Assembly: GCA_002714465.1 (NCBI GenBank)
Contig: PAXL01000005.1
Span: 3,527 to 50,715, forward strand
DNA length: 47,189 bases
DNA from: Gemmatimonadota bacterium
Lineage (GTDB): Bacteria; Latescibacterota; UBA2968
Reading direction: 5' to 3'
Part shown: positions 17,629-26,657 of the stretch, one piece after another
Position numbering within the stretch: position 1 is the stretch's first letter
How the letters are laid out: each line of letters starts with the position of its first letter
Made by a program: the position numbers and the translations under genes
The notes under the pieces: model-generated
The model's input: only the letters and a program-made list of their open reading frames with translations
Told to the model about the DNA's origin: nothing
Database searches by the model: none

Positions 17629-19056
17629 GTGGAAGAATCGAGAGGTTTGACTGTTTCACAGTTCCTGCGCGGGATCCTTGTCGCAGCGATTCTCGTAATC
17701 TCGGGATGGGTTCTCTACACCATCCGCGGAACCTTGGTGCCCTTCGGTATCGCCTTTGGGGTGTCCTACCTGCTCATGCCAGTGGTCGACTATCTAGAGT
17801 CGCAACGCGTCAACCGAATGGCCGGAGCCGCCCTTGTTTTGGTTACGATTCTCGGGATCTCGGCAATCTCGATTGCCACGTTCGTCCCGGTGCTGGTAAC
17901 CGGCATGGGCAGCATGAAGGACAGTATCCTCGGCAGTCGGCCGACGTGGTCGTGCGTGATTCTCAATAGGGGTTGGGATACGATCAGACTTTTAGGTGTG
18001 AAGACGAGCCACTCCGATTTTGTGACCGATGGCGAAGCATTCCCGATCGATCTGGCACCAGGTGAGCAGGATACGCTCACGGTCGAGTATGCGCCGACCT
18101 CTATGTCACCGATCGTGGGCACGGCCGTGATTTCGATCGATAACGAGGGTGCCGCCCCGCTCGTGCTCAGCCTTAGTGGCAACCTCACGGCAGCTGCCGA
18201 TCCGGTGAACTTCGTCCCGAGTAAGATGAAGAGCCTCGGACCGATCCTAGTGGCAGTGTCGGACTCGTCATACGCCTTCGGACGTGTCGACCCCGGATAC
18301 CTGTTGCATCTGAAAATGCAGATGGCGACTCTTCAGCCACAGCTGGAAGCGGCTTTTCCGGTCGAAAACTTCGATGTCGCCGAAGAGGTGGGCTCACGCA
18401 TACAGAGCGCTGCTACGGATGTACTGAAGGAGACACCTGCGCTACTAGGCGGTGTGCTTTCGGGAATAACCTTTCTTGTGATCGTCCCCCTCGTCCTGTT
18501 CTTCCTGCTGGCCGAAGGCCGCTCCATTAAGAGAGGTCTGATCGAGTTGATCCCGAATCAGTATTTTGAGACGGTACTCAATCTTCTGCACAGGATCGAC
18601 CTTCAACTAGGCGGGTATATCCGAGGCATGGTTCTGTCGGTGGTGATTATCTCGCTGCTGTCGATCATCGGGCTCCGGGTGATCGGACTCCAAGACTACC
18701 TAGTGGTCGGCACGATCGCCGGGGTCAGCAACATCATCCCGTATCTCGGGCCGCTGATTGGAATCCTTGCCGGCACGATCGCGGCGGTGCTTCAGTATTC
18801 GACCTTGGAATGGACAACGATTCTCCCAGTAGTGATCGTGTTTTTTATGGTCCAGCTTCTGGACAACGTCTTCGTCCAGCCTGTCGTGGTGGCGAAGAGC
18901 GTGAACCTGCATCCGCTGATCGTGATCTTCGTGGTGCTCGTCGGAAGCAACACGTTCGGGGCAGTAGGCATGTTACTTGCAGTCCCGCTGATGGCCGTGA
19001 TCAAAGTATCTGTGCAAACAGTGTATGAGAGCTTGAGGAGTTATTCACAGACGTAA
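17629..19056 (+). CDS. AI-2E-family permease with inserted ASH-like beta domain
   Basis: This is an integral membrane protein of the AI-2E (PerM/TqsA/YdiK) family. Members move small molecules or ions; the substrate here is unknown. Membrane segments lie near residues 13-32, 34-56 and 66-92, followed by a large soluble loop and then about five more segments from 268 onward. The C-terminal half has the family hallmark GVSNIIPYLGPLIG and LDNVFVQPVVVAKSVNLHPL. The loop (about 103-188) reads as an ASH/choice-of-anchor-D-like beta sandwich: FPIDLAPGEQDTLTVEYAP, then ISIDNEGAAPLVLSLSGN. That is unusual for this family. The GTG start is at 17629. The length is 475 residues versus about 350 normally, matching one inserted domain. 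Confidence 0.85.
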   Translation: MEESRGLTVSQFLRGILVAAILVISGWVLYTIRGTLVPFGIAFGVSYLLMPVVDYLESQRVNRMAGAALVLVTILGISAISIATFVPVLVTGMGSMKDSILGSRPTWSCVILNRGWDTIRLLGVKTSHSDFVTDGEAFPIDLAPGEQDTLTVEYAPTSMSPIVGTAVISIDNEGAAPLVLSLSGNLTAAADPVNFVPSKMKSLGPILVAVSDSSYAFGRVDPGYLLHLKMQMATLQPQLEAAFPVENFDVAEEVGSRIQSAATDVLKETPALLGGVLSGITFLVIVPLVLFFLLAEGRSIKRGLIELIPNQYFETVLNLLHRIDLQLGGYIRGMVLSVVIISLLSIIGLRVIGLQDYLVVGTIAGVSNIIPYLGPLIGILAGTIAAVLQYSTLEWTTILPVVIVFFMVQLLDNVFVQPVVVAKSVNLHPLIVIFVVLVGSNTFGAVGMLLAVPLMAVIKVSVQTVYESLRSYSQT

Positions 19057-19077
19057 CGAGTATTCCCCGGAAGTCTG

Positions 19078-21783
19078 ATGTTTGAAGAGAGCGAGTGGGA
19101 ACTGAAAATGAGTGATCGGGAGCAATTGGAGAAGACATACGACCCTGCGCGCCTTGAGGGGCGGTGGTATGAGGTTTGGGAGGAAGGCGGTCACTTCCAG
19201 CCGAAGAAAGGCACGGACAAGGGAACGTATACGATCACGATCCCACCGCCGAATGTGACGGGTGAGCTTCACATGGGACACGCTTTGCAGCACGCGATCC
19301 ACGATACTGTCGTGCGCTGGAAGCGGATGCAGGGTTACGGAACACTCTGTCTTCCGGGCACGGATCACGCTGGAATCGGTACGCAGACCAAGGTCGAAGA
19401 ACAACTATATGCGGAAACGAAGCAGACTCGTCACGACATAAGCCGGGAGGAGATGCTCGATCGAATCTGGGCGTGGCGCGAAAAGTACGGCGACACCATC
19501 CTGACACAACTGCGTGAACTGGGCTGCAGCTACGACTGGTCTCGAACACGGTTCACGATGGACGAAGGCTATCATCGTGCGGTGATCGAGACCTTCGTGA
19601 AGTTCTACGAGAAGGGGTGGATCTACCGTGGCCGCCGGATCGTGAACTGGTGCCCGCAATGCGAGTCCGTGATCTCGGATCTCGAGGTGGACGAGATCGA
19701 GACAGACAGCCACCTTTGGCATATCCGCTACCCTGGTGTCGATGGTGGACCTGATGTGGTCGTGGCGACGACCCGACCGGAAACGATGCTAGGCGACACA
19801 GGTGTGGCCGTGCACCCGGATGACGACCGGTTCAAGGATGCGATCGGAAAGAAGGTGATGCTTCCTCTCGTGGAACGAGAGATCCCAATCGTGGCAGACG
19901 AAGCCGCGGATCCCGAGATGGGGAGTGGAGCGGTCAAGGTGACGCCGTCACACGACCCGAGCGACTATGAAATCGGGCAGCGCCATGACCTGCCGGAGAT
20001 CCAGGTGATCGGTCTGGACGGGACGATGACGGAGGAAGCGGGTGACTACGCCGGGCAGGACCGGTATGCGTGCAGGAAAGCGGCGATCGCCGCTCTGGAA
20101 GCTGGTGGATACATGGTCAAGATCGACGATCACTCACACGCGGTCCCGCACCACGATCGGTGTGGCACTGTGGTCGAGCCACTTGCGATGGAGCAGTGGT
20201 TTGTGAGCATGCGGAATCTCGCAGACCAGGCCTTGCCGTTCCTGCGCGACAATGCGATTTGCTACGTCCCAGACCGTTTCAGAGGCTACACCGTCGACTG
20301 GCTTGAGAACATTCGAGACTGGTGCATTTCTAGACAGATCTGGTGGGGCCATCGGATTCCGGCTTGGACACACAAGCAGACGGGCGAGGTGATCGTTTCT
20401 AAGGATCCGCCTGCTAATGCGGAGGACTACGAACAGGATCCGGACGTTTTGGACACTTGGTTTAGCTCTGCGCTATGGCCGTTCGCGACGCTCGGGTGGC
20501 CCGATCGAACGGACGATCTCGGGCGTCACCATCCGACGGATCTGATGATCACGGGGCGCGACATCCTTTATCTGTGGGTGGTGAGGATGGTGATGACGGC
20601 AATCGAGTTTGTTGACGAGATCCCCTTTGCCACAGTTCTCGTGCACCCGACTGTGCAGACTCGAGACGGGAAGCGAATGAGCAAATCCTTGGGCACGGGA
20701 ATCGATCCAAGAGAGTTGATCGAGCGGTATGGTGCCGACGCGACGCGATTGTCGCTCCTGTATCAGTGTGGAAGTTCTCAGGACATCCGCTTCGACGCCG
20801 AGGTGAAAGACAACCACATGCAGGCGTCACCCGTGACCGAATCGTGCAGGAACTTCTGCAACAAGATCTGGAACGCCTCCAGATTTGTGCTGATGAACCT
20901 TGAGGAGCGGGACCTGACTGATGCTTCACTGGCCTCTGAAATAGGTGATGTGACCGATCTTCCGGACCGCTGGATCCTAAGCCGTTACAACCGGACCATC
21001 ACTAATGTCACAGAGGCGCTCGACGTCTTCCGTTTCGATGAGGCATCACGCTTCCTCTATGAGTTCGTGTGGAACGACTACTGCGACTGGTATGTCGAAC
21101 TAGCCAAGGTGAAGCTGAACGGCGAAGATCGAGAGGCACGGGGCCAGACACAGCAGATTCTGTGTCACGTGATCGAAGGGACGCTGCGCATGCTGCACCC
21201 GATGGTCCCGTTCATCTCGGAAGAGCTCTGGCAGCAGTTCCCTCACGTGGGGGAGCTGTTGATAGCGGCGCCCTGGCCAGAGGCCGATTCCAAACGGTTG
21301 GACGAGGAGTCCGAGCGAGAGATGCAGGCTATCCAGAATGTGATCGGTGCTGTCCGAAACATCCGAGGTACGATGCGAATCCCTCCTGCCAAGAGGGCGG
21401 ATGTCGTGATCAAAGTCGAGGACAACGCGCGGCGGGTTCTGCTCGACTCTGCTGCCGCATATATCCGTGAGCTGGGTCGAATCGAATCGATGACCACGGG
21501 GGCAGACGTCGAGCGGCCCCCCGTATCCGGTACGGTCGTCCTTCCGGAGGCGGAAGTGTATGTGCCGCTCGAAGGCTTGATCGACCTTGACAAGGAGCGT
21601 CAGCGTCAGCGGAAAGAGCTGGACAAGCTTGAAAAGGTGCTCGGAGGTTTGGAAAAGAAGCTCCAGAACGCGAAGTTTCTGGAGAACGCACCGGCGGATG
21701 TCGTCGAGAGCGAGAAGAAGAAACAAGCCGAGTACGCGACCATAGCAAGCCGATTGAAAGAGACGCTGGCCTCACTCGAGTGA
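19078..21783 (+). CDS. valS: Valyl-tRNA synthetase
   Basis: ValS is a class I synthetase with an editing domain that removes threonine mischarged on tRNA(Val). The HIGH motif is in PPPNVTGELHMGHAL (near 55-69). The KMSKS motif is RMSKSLGTG (near 533-541). The CP1 editing domain includes ATTRPETMLGDTGVAVHPDD (near 230). A C-terminal arginine/lysine-rich coiled coil (about 835-900) is typical of ValS. ATG at 19078 is annotated, but ATG at 19108 (MSDREQLEKTYDP) matches family starts better. The 901 residues are complete. A 21-bp gap separates it from the permease. Confidence 0.95.
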   Translation: MFEESEWELKMSDREQLEKTYDPARLEGRWYEVWEEGGHFQPKKGTDKGTYTITIPPPNVTGELHMGHALQHAIHDTVVRWKRMQGYGTLCLPGTDHAGIGTQTKVEEQLYAETKQTRHDISREEMLDRIWAWREKYGDTILTQLRELGCSYDWSRTRFTMDEGYHRAVIETFVKFYEKGWIYRGRRIVNWCPQCESVISDLEVDEIETDSHLWHIRYPGVDGGPDVVVATTRPETMLGDTGVAVHPDDDRFKDAIGKKVMLPLVEREIPIVADEAADPEMGSGAVKVTPSHDPSDYEIGQRHDLPEIQVIGLDGTMTEEAGDYAGQDRYACRKAAIAALEAGGYMVKIDDHSHAVPHHDRCGTVVEPLAMEQWFVSMRNLADQALPFLRDNAICYVPDRFRGYTVDWLENIRDWCISRQIWWGHRIPAWTHKQTGEVIVSKDPPANAEDYEQDPDVLDTWFSSALWPFATLGWPDRTDDLGRHHPTDLMITGRDILYLWVVRMVMTAIEFVDEIPFATVLVHPTVQTRDGKRMSKSLGTGIDPRELIERYGADATRLSLLYQCGSSQDIRFDAEVKDNHMQASPVTESCRNFCNKIWNASRFVLMNLEERDLTDASLASEIGDVTDLPDRWILSRYNRTITNVTEALDVFRFDEASRFLYEFVWNDYCDWYVELAKVKLNGEDREARGQTQQILCHVIEGTLRMLHPMVPFISEELWQQFPHVGELLIAAPWPEADSKRLDEESEREMQAIQNVIGAVRNIRGTMRIPPAKRADVVIKVEDNARRVLLDSAAAYIRELGRIESMTTGADVERPPVSGTVVLPEAEVYVPLEGLIDLDKERQRQRKELDKLEKVLGGLEKKLQNAKFLENAPADVVESEKKKQAEYATIASRLKETLASLE

Positions 21784-21797
21784 CCTAAGTACTCCGG

Positions 21798-23933
21798 ATG
21801 TTCAAATACTACGCTGTCCGAATCCTCGTCTACTGCTCGATCTGCGCCATCCTCATGGTGGCTGTTGCGGGCGGTGTGATCTGGCAGTTCAAAGATAGCC
21901 TTCCCTCTTTCGACGAGCTTGAAGACGTCGATCCCGCACGAACAACGAACATATACTCGGCTGACGGCAAGATCCTCCGGAAGTTCTGGGTCCAACGCCG
22001 TGAGCCGATCACCTACGACCAGCTTCCCCAAGCAGCGATCGACGGTCTGATCTCTACCGAGGACCAACACTTCTGGCGACACTGGGGAGTGAGTATTCCG
22101 GACATCTTTCGTGTAGTTGTCCGGAATCTGTGGATTGAGGGTAGTCTGAAGGGTCACGGTGCAAGTACGATAACCCAGCAGCTCGCCCGGAACATTTTCC
22201 TGACCCAGGATCAGACCTGGACGCGAAAGGTAGCCGAGCAGCTGACGGCTGTTCTGCTCGAGCGCACGTATACCAAGCGCGAGATCATCGAGAAATATTT
22301 TAACCGCATGCTGTTTGGGCGTGGAGCGCACGGGATCGAGGCCGCAGCGCAGCGGTTCTTCGGGAAGCGTGCGAAGGAGATGTCGATCGACGAGTGCGCG
22401 CTGCTCGTGGGGCTGCTCAAAGGTCCCTACTATTATTCTCCGGTGAATCACCCGCAGCGCGCGAAGGATCGCCGCAACATCGTGTTGCTTCAGATGTATC
22501 GTGCCGGACGTATCACTAGAGAGGAATATCGATCCGGACGGCTGAGACCGATCGTGCTTAAGCCCTTGGATGAAGCGACGGGAGAGGCGCCGTATTTCAC
22601 CGAGCACGTTAGACAATATATCGAGAACACTTACGGTTTGAGGCACCTCTACAAGGACGGTGTCGCCGTTTATACGACCCTTGACTCCCGCTTGCAGCAG
22701 ATCGCCGAGGAGGTCTTGGCGAAGCAGCTCGAGGAGGTCCAGCGGAACATCGACGAGCGTCGACGACGGAACCCGCCCGATTCAACATTCTGGGAAGGGA
22801 TCGATACCCGTGGGGATACCTTGGCGGCGACGATCGTTCAGGGCGCCCTAGTGGCACTGGACCCGCACACGGGACACATTCTAGCGATGGTCGGGGGGCG
22901 CAACTTCAATGAGAGCAAATTCAACAGAGCAATTCAGGCTCTAAGGCAGCCTGGGTCTTCCTTCAAGCCGTTTGTGTATACGGCTGCACTAGACAAGGGG
23001 CTGCGTCCGACGATGCGTCTTCCCGATACGGCCGTCTCGATCCCTATGGCAGACGGAACGTTCTGGCAGCCCGAGAACTATGATCGCAAATTTCTAGGCT
23101 GGATGACGATGAGGCAGGCTCTTTATATGTCCCGGAACGTCGTGACGACGCAGATCCTACAGAAGATCGGTCCGAGAACCGGGGTCGCCTATGCGAAAAA
23201 ACTTGGGATCAAGACACGATTAAGACCCTATCTCTCACTGGCTATGGGCACGAGCGAAGTCACGCTGATGGATATGGTTGCAGCTTACGGCACATACCCT
23301 AACAATGGGATCCACGTGGAGCCCATCGCGATCACGCGGATTATCGACAAGGATGGGGACGTTCTCGAGGATCGTGTCCAAGGGAAGGAGACTGTGGCTC
23401 TGAGCGCGGAAACCGCAGCGGTGGCAGTGAACATGCTACAATCTGTGATGGACGAACCGAAAGGGACCGGCTATCACGGAGCAAGGCGAGTACACCGTTT
23501 TCGAAGACCGGCTGCCGGAAAAACTGGAACCACTCAGAATTTCGCGGATACTTGGTTTGTTGGGTTCACGCCGCAGATCGTAGCTGGCGTCTGGATCGGT
23601 TTTGATGCGAAGGTCTCACTGGGCGACCGCATGTCGGGTGCTGTCGTTGCTGTGCCTGTCTGGGCGCGGTTCATGAAGCGGATCCACGAAGTCCTTGACC
23701 TTCCACCCGAGGCCTTCGAACTGCCTGCGACCGTTCCACAGCTCGAGGTCTGTGATCAGACTTTCGAGGTGGCGACAATCTATTGCCCAAACCCGTTCAA
23801 GGAAGTGTTTCTGCCCGGGACGGAGCCTGTAAAGACCTGCCCGAAGCATTCGGCAAGACTGACGCGGACCGAGCAGCCGACGCAGAGACGGGGGACACCG
23901 GAGAGGAAGAAGCGTCAAAGCCATCAGTTCTAG
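21798..23933 (+). CDS. Class A penicillin-binding protein (PBP1A-type)
   Basis: This is a bifunctional peptidoglycan synthase anchored by one N-terminal membrane segment (about 8-30). The glycosyltransferase (GT51) domain shows STEDQHFWRHWGVS with the catalytic Glu (near 83-96), then KGHGASTITQQLARN and ERTYTKREIIEKYFNRMLFG. The transpeptidase has the SxxK motif in RQPGSSFKPFVYTAALD (Ser about 386), SRNVV as the SxN motif, and KTGTTQNFADTWFVGF as the KTG motif near 574. The length is 711 residues. A Cys-containing tail (CDQTFEVATIYCPNPF... KTCPKHS) may form a small disulfide or metal-binding end. It is the last gene of the long + strand block. Confidence 0.93.
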   Translation: MFKYYAVRILVYCSICAILMVAVAGGVIWQFKDSLPSFDELEDVDPARTTNIYSADGKILRKFWVQRREPITYDQLPQAAIDGLISTEDQHFWRHWGVSIPDIFRVVVRNLWIEGSLKGHGASTITQQLARNIFLTQDQTWTRKVAEQLTAVLLERTYTKREIIEKYFNRMLFGRGAHGIEAAAQRFFGKRAKEMSIDECALLVGLLKGPYYYSPVNHPQRAKDRRNIVLLQMYRAGRITREEYRSGRLRPIVLKPLDEATGEAPYFTEHVRQYIENTYGLRHLYKDGVAVYTTLDSRLQQIAEEVLAKQLEEVQRNIDERRRRNPPDSTFWEGIDTRGDTLAATIVQGALVALDPHTGHILAMVGGRNFNESKFNRAIQALRQPGSSFKPFVYTAALDKGLRPTMRLPDTAVSIPMADGTFWQPENYDRKFLGWMTMRQALYMSRNVVTTQILQKIGPRTGVAYAKKLGIKTRLRPYLSLAMGTSEVTLMDMVAAYGTYPNNGIHVEPIAITRIIDKDGDVLEDRVQGKETVALSAETAAVAVNMLQSVMDEPKGTGYHGARRVHRFRRPAAGKTGTTQNFADTWFVGFTPQIVAGVWIGFDAKVSLGDRMSGAVVAVPVWARFMKRIHEVLDLPPEAFELPATVPQLEVCDQTFEVATIYCPNPFKEVFLPGTEPVKTCPKHSARLTRTEQPTQRRGTPERKKRQSHQF

Positions 23934-23957
23934 GCACGTGGCAAAGGACAGGGCCAT

Positions 23958-24006
23958 GGAAGAAGGGCGTCGCAGTTGATATCTGCGACGCCCTTCTTCC
24001 TTTAAC
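23958..24006. terminator. Bidirectional terminator between convergent genes
   Basis: Arms at 23958-23975 and 23983-24000 are a perfect 18-bp inverted repeat with a 7-nt loop, followed by TTTAA on the + strand. It lies between the ends of the PBP gene and secDF and probably stops transcription from both sides. Confidence 0.85.
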
Positions 24007-24012
24007 GCCACA

Positions 24013-26547
24013 CTACGCGGGTACGCTCGTTGAGCTCTGTCGTTCCTTGCCGACGGATCCCAGCCACTGGTAGATGACCGGGGTCGCGACGAAGGACGAC
24101 GAGTAGGTGCCGATAATCACTCCAATCAGGAGTGCGAAGGAGAAGTCGTGGATGACCTCGCCACCTAAGACGAGTAGACCAATGACGACGAACAGCGTTG
24201 TTCCAGACGTCAAGAACGTTCGGTTGAGACACTCGTTGACACTTCGGTTGAGGATCTCGCCAAATGTTTCCCGACGGTAGAGCTTCAGATCTTCTCGGAC
24301 ACGGTCGAATACGACGATCGTATCGTTCAATGAGTATCCGACGATCGTCAGGAGCGAGGCTACAATGGCCAGCGAGATCTCCATGTTGAGGAGCGAGAAG
24401 ACACCCAGCGTAATCAGGACGTCGTGGACCAGGGCAACCACGGCTGCGATACCATACTGAATCCGTTTGAAGCGGAACCAGACGTAGACCACGATCAGTA
24501 GTATCGATACGAGGATAGCGCTGACTGCGTCATTCTTGAGTTCTTCGCCGATCTTGGGACCCACAGCCTCCTGTCTTCGGAGCCATTCGCTCTCGGCGGG
24601 TACACTCGAAGAGAACCGCGATTTCAGCGTGTTCCGTATCCCATCGGCGACGGCCGTTCCTTCCGCTTCTTCCTCGACGCGAATCAGGATGTCGTTCGGT
24701 GTTCCGAATTCTTTGATCTCGCTGTTTCTGAGGTCAAGCGCCCGTTCCCCCACGTCGACACTGGCGAGCGCATCGCGGATGTCTCCGACCGGCACGGCGG
24801 GACTGAAGTGCAGTTCAAGGAGCGTGCCACCCTTGAAGTCGATACCGAGGTTGTAGCCGCCCTTGGTGACGGTCGACCCGAGACCGACTAGAATCAGTAG
24901 GACAGAAAGACCGAAGGCGTACTTGCGAAGTCCGAGGATGTTGAACTTTGGGTTTCGGAAAATTCTCAGCTTGCCGATGCTGATCGAGGATGTATCCGGA
25001 CGGCTCAGGATGAGGTTGAAGATCGTCCTAGTCACAAACAGGGCCGTAAACATACTCGAGATGATACCGACCATCAGTGTTAGCGCGAAGCCCTTGATCG
25101 GGCCCGTTCCGAACTGATAAAGCACGATGGCTGTGATGACAGTTGTCAGGTTGGCGTCGACGATCGTCAAGAAGGCTCGTTCATAACCTATCTCGACCGC
25201 GGCGCGAACCGTTTTGCCGGAGTCGAGCTCCTCGCGGATACGCTCAAAGATCAGTACGTTCGCGTCCACGGCCATACCGATCGTCAGGATGATACCAGCG
25301 ATACCCGGAAGGGTCAACGTTCCGCCAAAGCCCGCGAGGATCGACATCACAAAAACGAGGTTCAGTGTAAGCGCAATGTCTGCGATGATACCGGACAGGC
25401 CGTAGAAGAAGATCATGAACACCATCACGACCGCGAGGCCGATGAGAGCAGCCGTGCGCCCCTGCTCAACCGAATCACGACCGAGTGAGGGACCGACGGT
25501 ACGGTCCTCAACGATGTTCACGTCGACAGGAAGGGATCCTGATCTCAGGACGATAGCGAGATCCTTTGCCTCCTCTATCGAGGAACTCCCTGTGATGATC
25601 GAGCGACCATCGCGAATCTTGACTTGGATCGTCGGAGCCGAATAGACACGGTTGTCGAGGACGATCGCCATTCGTTCGTCGACGTGGCTGCCCGTGACCG
25701 TCGAGAAAATCCGCACACCATCATCGGTGGTTGTGAAGTTGATGATCGGCTGGTTCGCATTCTCGAAGCTCTGACCACGTGTGACTTTGGCGTCCTTCAC
25801 GATCTCGCCGGTCATCTCGACCTTCTTGCGCGTGAAGTAGAGGCGCCGATACGAGTTGCCATCCGCCATCAGCTCCAGCTTGCTGCCCCAGATGAACTCT
25901 CCGTCCGACGGTATCAGGTATTGTGACTCGGCTAGGATAGCCGTTACGGTCTTCTGGTTTTCAGAAGCGACGAGCCAGTCACCACCACCCTGATTCTGGA
26001 GGATGTAGTTGCGAAGCGAGGGTGTTTCGTCAGACGTACCAAAGATATCCGAAATGGCTCCACCGGATTGAGAGCTGTCGCTGCTGGTTGAGGCTAGGTA
26101 TGCATCGATCTTGTCGAGAAGCGCCGTGCGTTCGAGGACCGGTTTTAGGATCTTGAACTCCAGACGAGCGCGCTCGCCGATCAGGTCCTTGGCCCGCTGG
26201 ATGTCCTGAACACCCGGCAGCTCGACAACGATCCGCCATTCTCCCTCGCGATGGATGATCGGCTCGGCGACGCCAAATTGATCGATCCGGTTGGTGATGA
26301 CCTCTTTTGCCCGCTCGACGACGTCGCTGCGTTCGTCCTCGGAGAGTTTGCTCGGGTCGACTTCAAGGACGAGGTGTATGCCGCCCTGAAGGTCGAGTCC
26401 TAGGTTGATGCTCTTCTGTTTGACAGACTCGAGCTGATCCGGGTTCGACGGAGGCGCGAAGTAGAATTGATAAGTGGGGAAGAGGTAGAACACGGCCAGA
26501 CCGATCGTGGCCGCTACGATGAAGGACCGCCAAGTGTTTGGCTTCAT
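24013..26547 (-). CDS. secDF: Fused protein translocase subunit SecDF
   Basis: SecD and SecF are RND-type membrane proteins that use the proton gradient to pull proteins across SecYEG; here they form one chain. The N-terminal half begins with a membrane segment, then GLDLQGGIHLVLEVD (SecD signature) and the large P1 domain, then the SecD membrane block with GMAVDANVLIFERIREEL. The second half starts at NLGIDFKGGTLLELHF (SecF signature) and ends with GYSLNDTIVVFDRVRED. I chose the ATG at 26547 (MKPNTWRSF, AGGA just upstream) instead of a TTG inside the preceding terminator. The product is about 844 residues, with no yajC upstream. Confidence 0.93.
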   Translation of the reverse strand: MKPNTWRSFIVAATIGLAVFYLFPTYQFYFAPPSNPDQLESVKQKSINLGLDLQGGIHLVLEVDPSKLSEDERSDVVERAKEVITNRIDQFGVAEPIIHREGEWRIVVELPGVQDIQRAKDLIGERARLEFKILKPVLERTALLDKIDAYLASTSSDSSQSGGAISDIFGTSDETPSLRNYILQNQGGGDWLVASENQKTVTAILAESQYLIPSDGEFIWGSKLELMADGNSYRRLYFTRKKVEMTGEIVKDAKVTRGQSFENANQPIINFTTTDDGVRIFSTVTGSHVDERMAIVLDNRVYSAPTIQVKIRDGRSIITGSSSIEEAKDLAIVLRSGSLPVDVNIVEDRTVGPSLGRDSVEQGRTAALIGLAVVMVFMIFFYGLSGIIADIALTLNLVFVMSILAGFGGTLTLPGIAGIILTIGMAVDANVLIFERIREELDSGKTVRAAVEIGYERAFLTIVDANLTTVITAIVLYQFGTGPIKGFALTLMVGIISSMFTALFVTRTIFNLILSRPDTSSISIGKLRIFRNPKFNILGLRKYAFGLSVLLILVGLGSTVTKGGYNLGIDFKGGTLLELHFSPAVPVGDIRDALASVDVGERALDLRNSEIKEFGTPNDILIRVEEEAEGTAVADGIRNTLKSRFSSSVPAESEWLRRQEAVGPKIGEELKNDAVSAILVSILLIVVYVWFRFKRIQYGIAAVVALVHDVLITLGVFSLLNMEISLAIVASLLTIVGYSLNDTIVVFDRVREDLKLYRRETFGEILNRSVNECLNRTFLTSGTTLFVVIGLLVLGGEVIHDFSFALLIGVIIGTYSSSFVATPVIYQWLGSVGKERQSSTSVPA

Positions 26548-26569
26548 TGCTTCCTGCTTGCTCCCTGTG

Positions 26570-26589
26570 GACGGGTGCGTCGACCCGTC
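26570..26589 (-). other. Hairpin in the secDF leader
   Basis: GACGGGT and ACCCGTC pair perfectly around a 6-nt loop, about 22 nt before the secDF ATG. It has no T-tract, so it is not a terminator; it could affect ribosome access. The function is unknown. Confidence 0.35.
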
Positions 26590-26601
26590 GGTATAGGACT
26601 C

Positions 26602-26637
26602 AAAAAACGCCTGTCCAATCCACTGAAAGGACAAGCG
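26602..26637 (-). terminator. Rho-independent terminator after the polyprenyl synthase gene
   Basis: On the - strand CGCTTGTCC pairs with GGACAGGCG (one G-U) and is followed by six T. It separates the polyprenyl synthase gene from secDF, so secDF needs a promoter in the roughly 55 bp that remain or depends on read-through. Confidence 0.75.
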
Positions 26638-26657
26638 CTCGCGTCACTTTCTGATGA

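Noticed and set aside
21606..22646. Long - strand open frame of 346 codons across the end of valS and the start of the PBP gene
   Set aside because: Antisense shadow of two well-supported genes, caused by codon bias.
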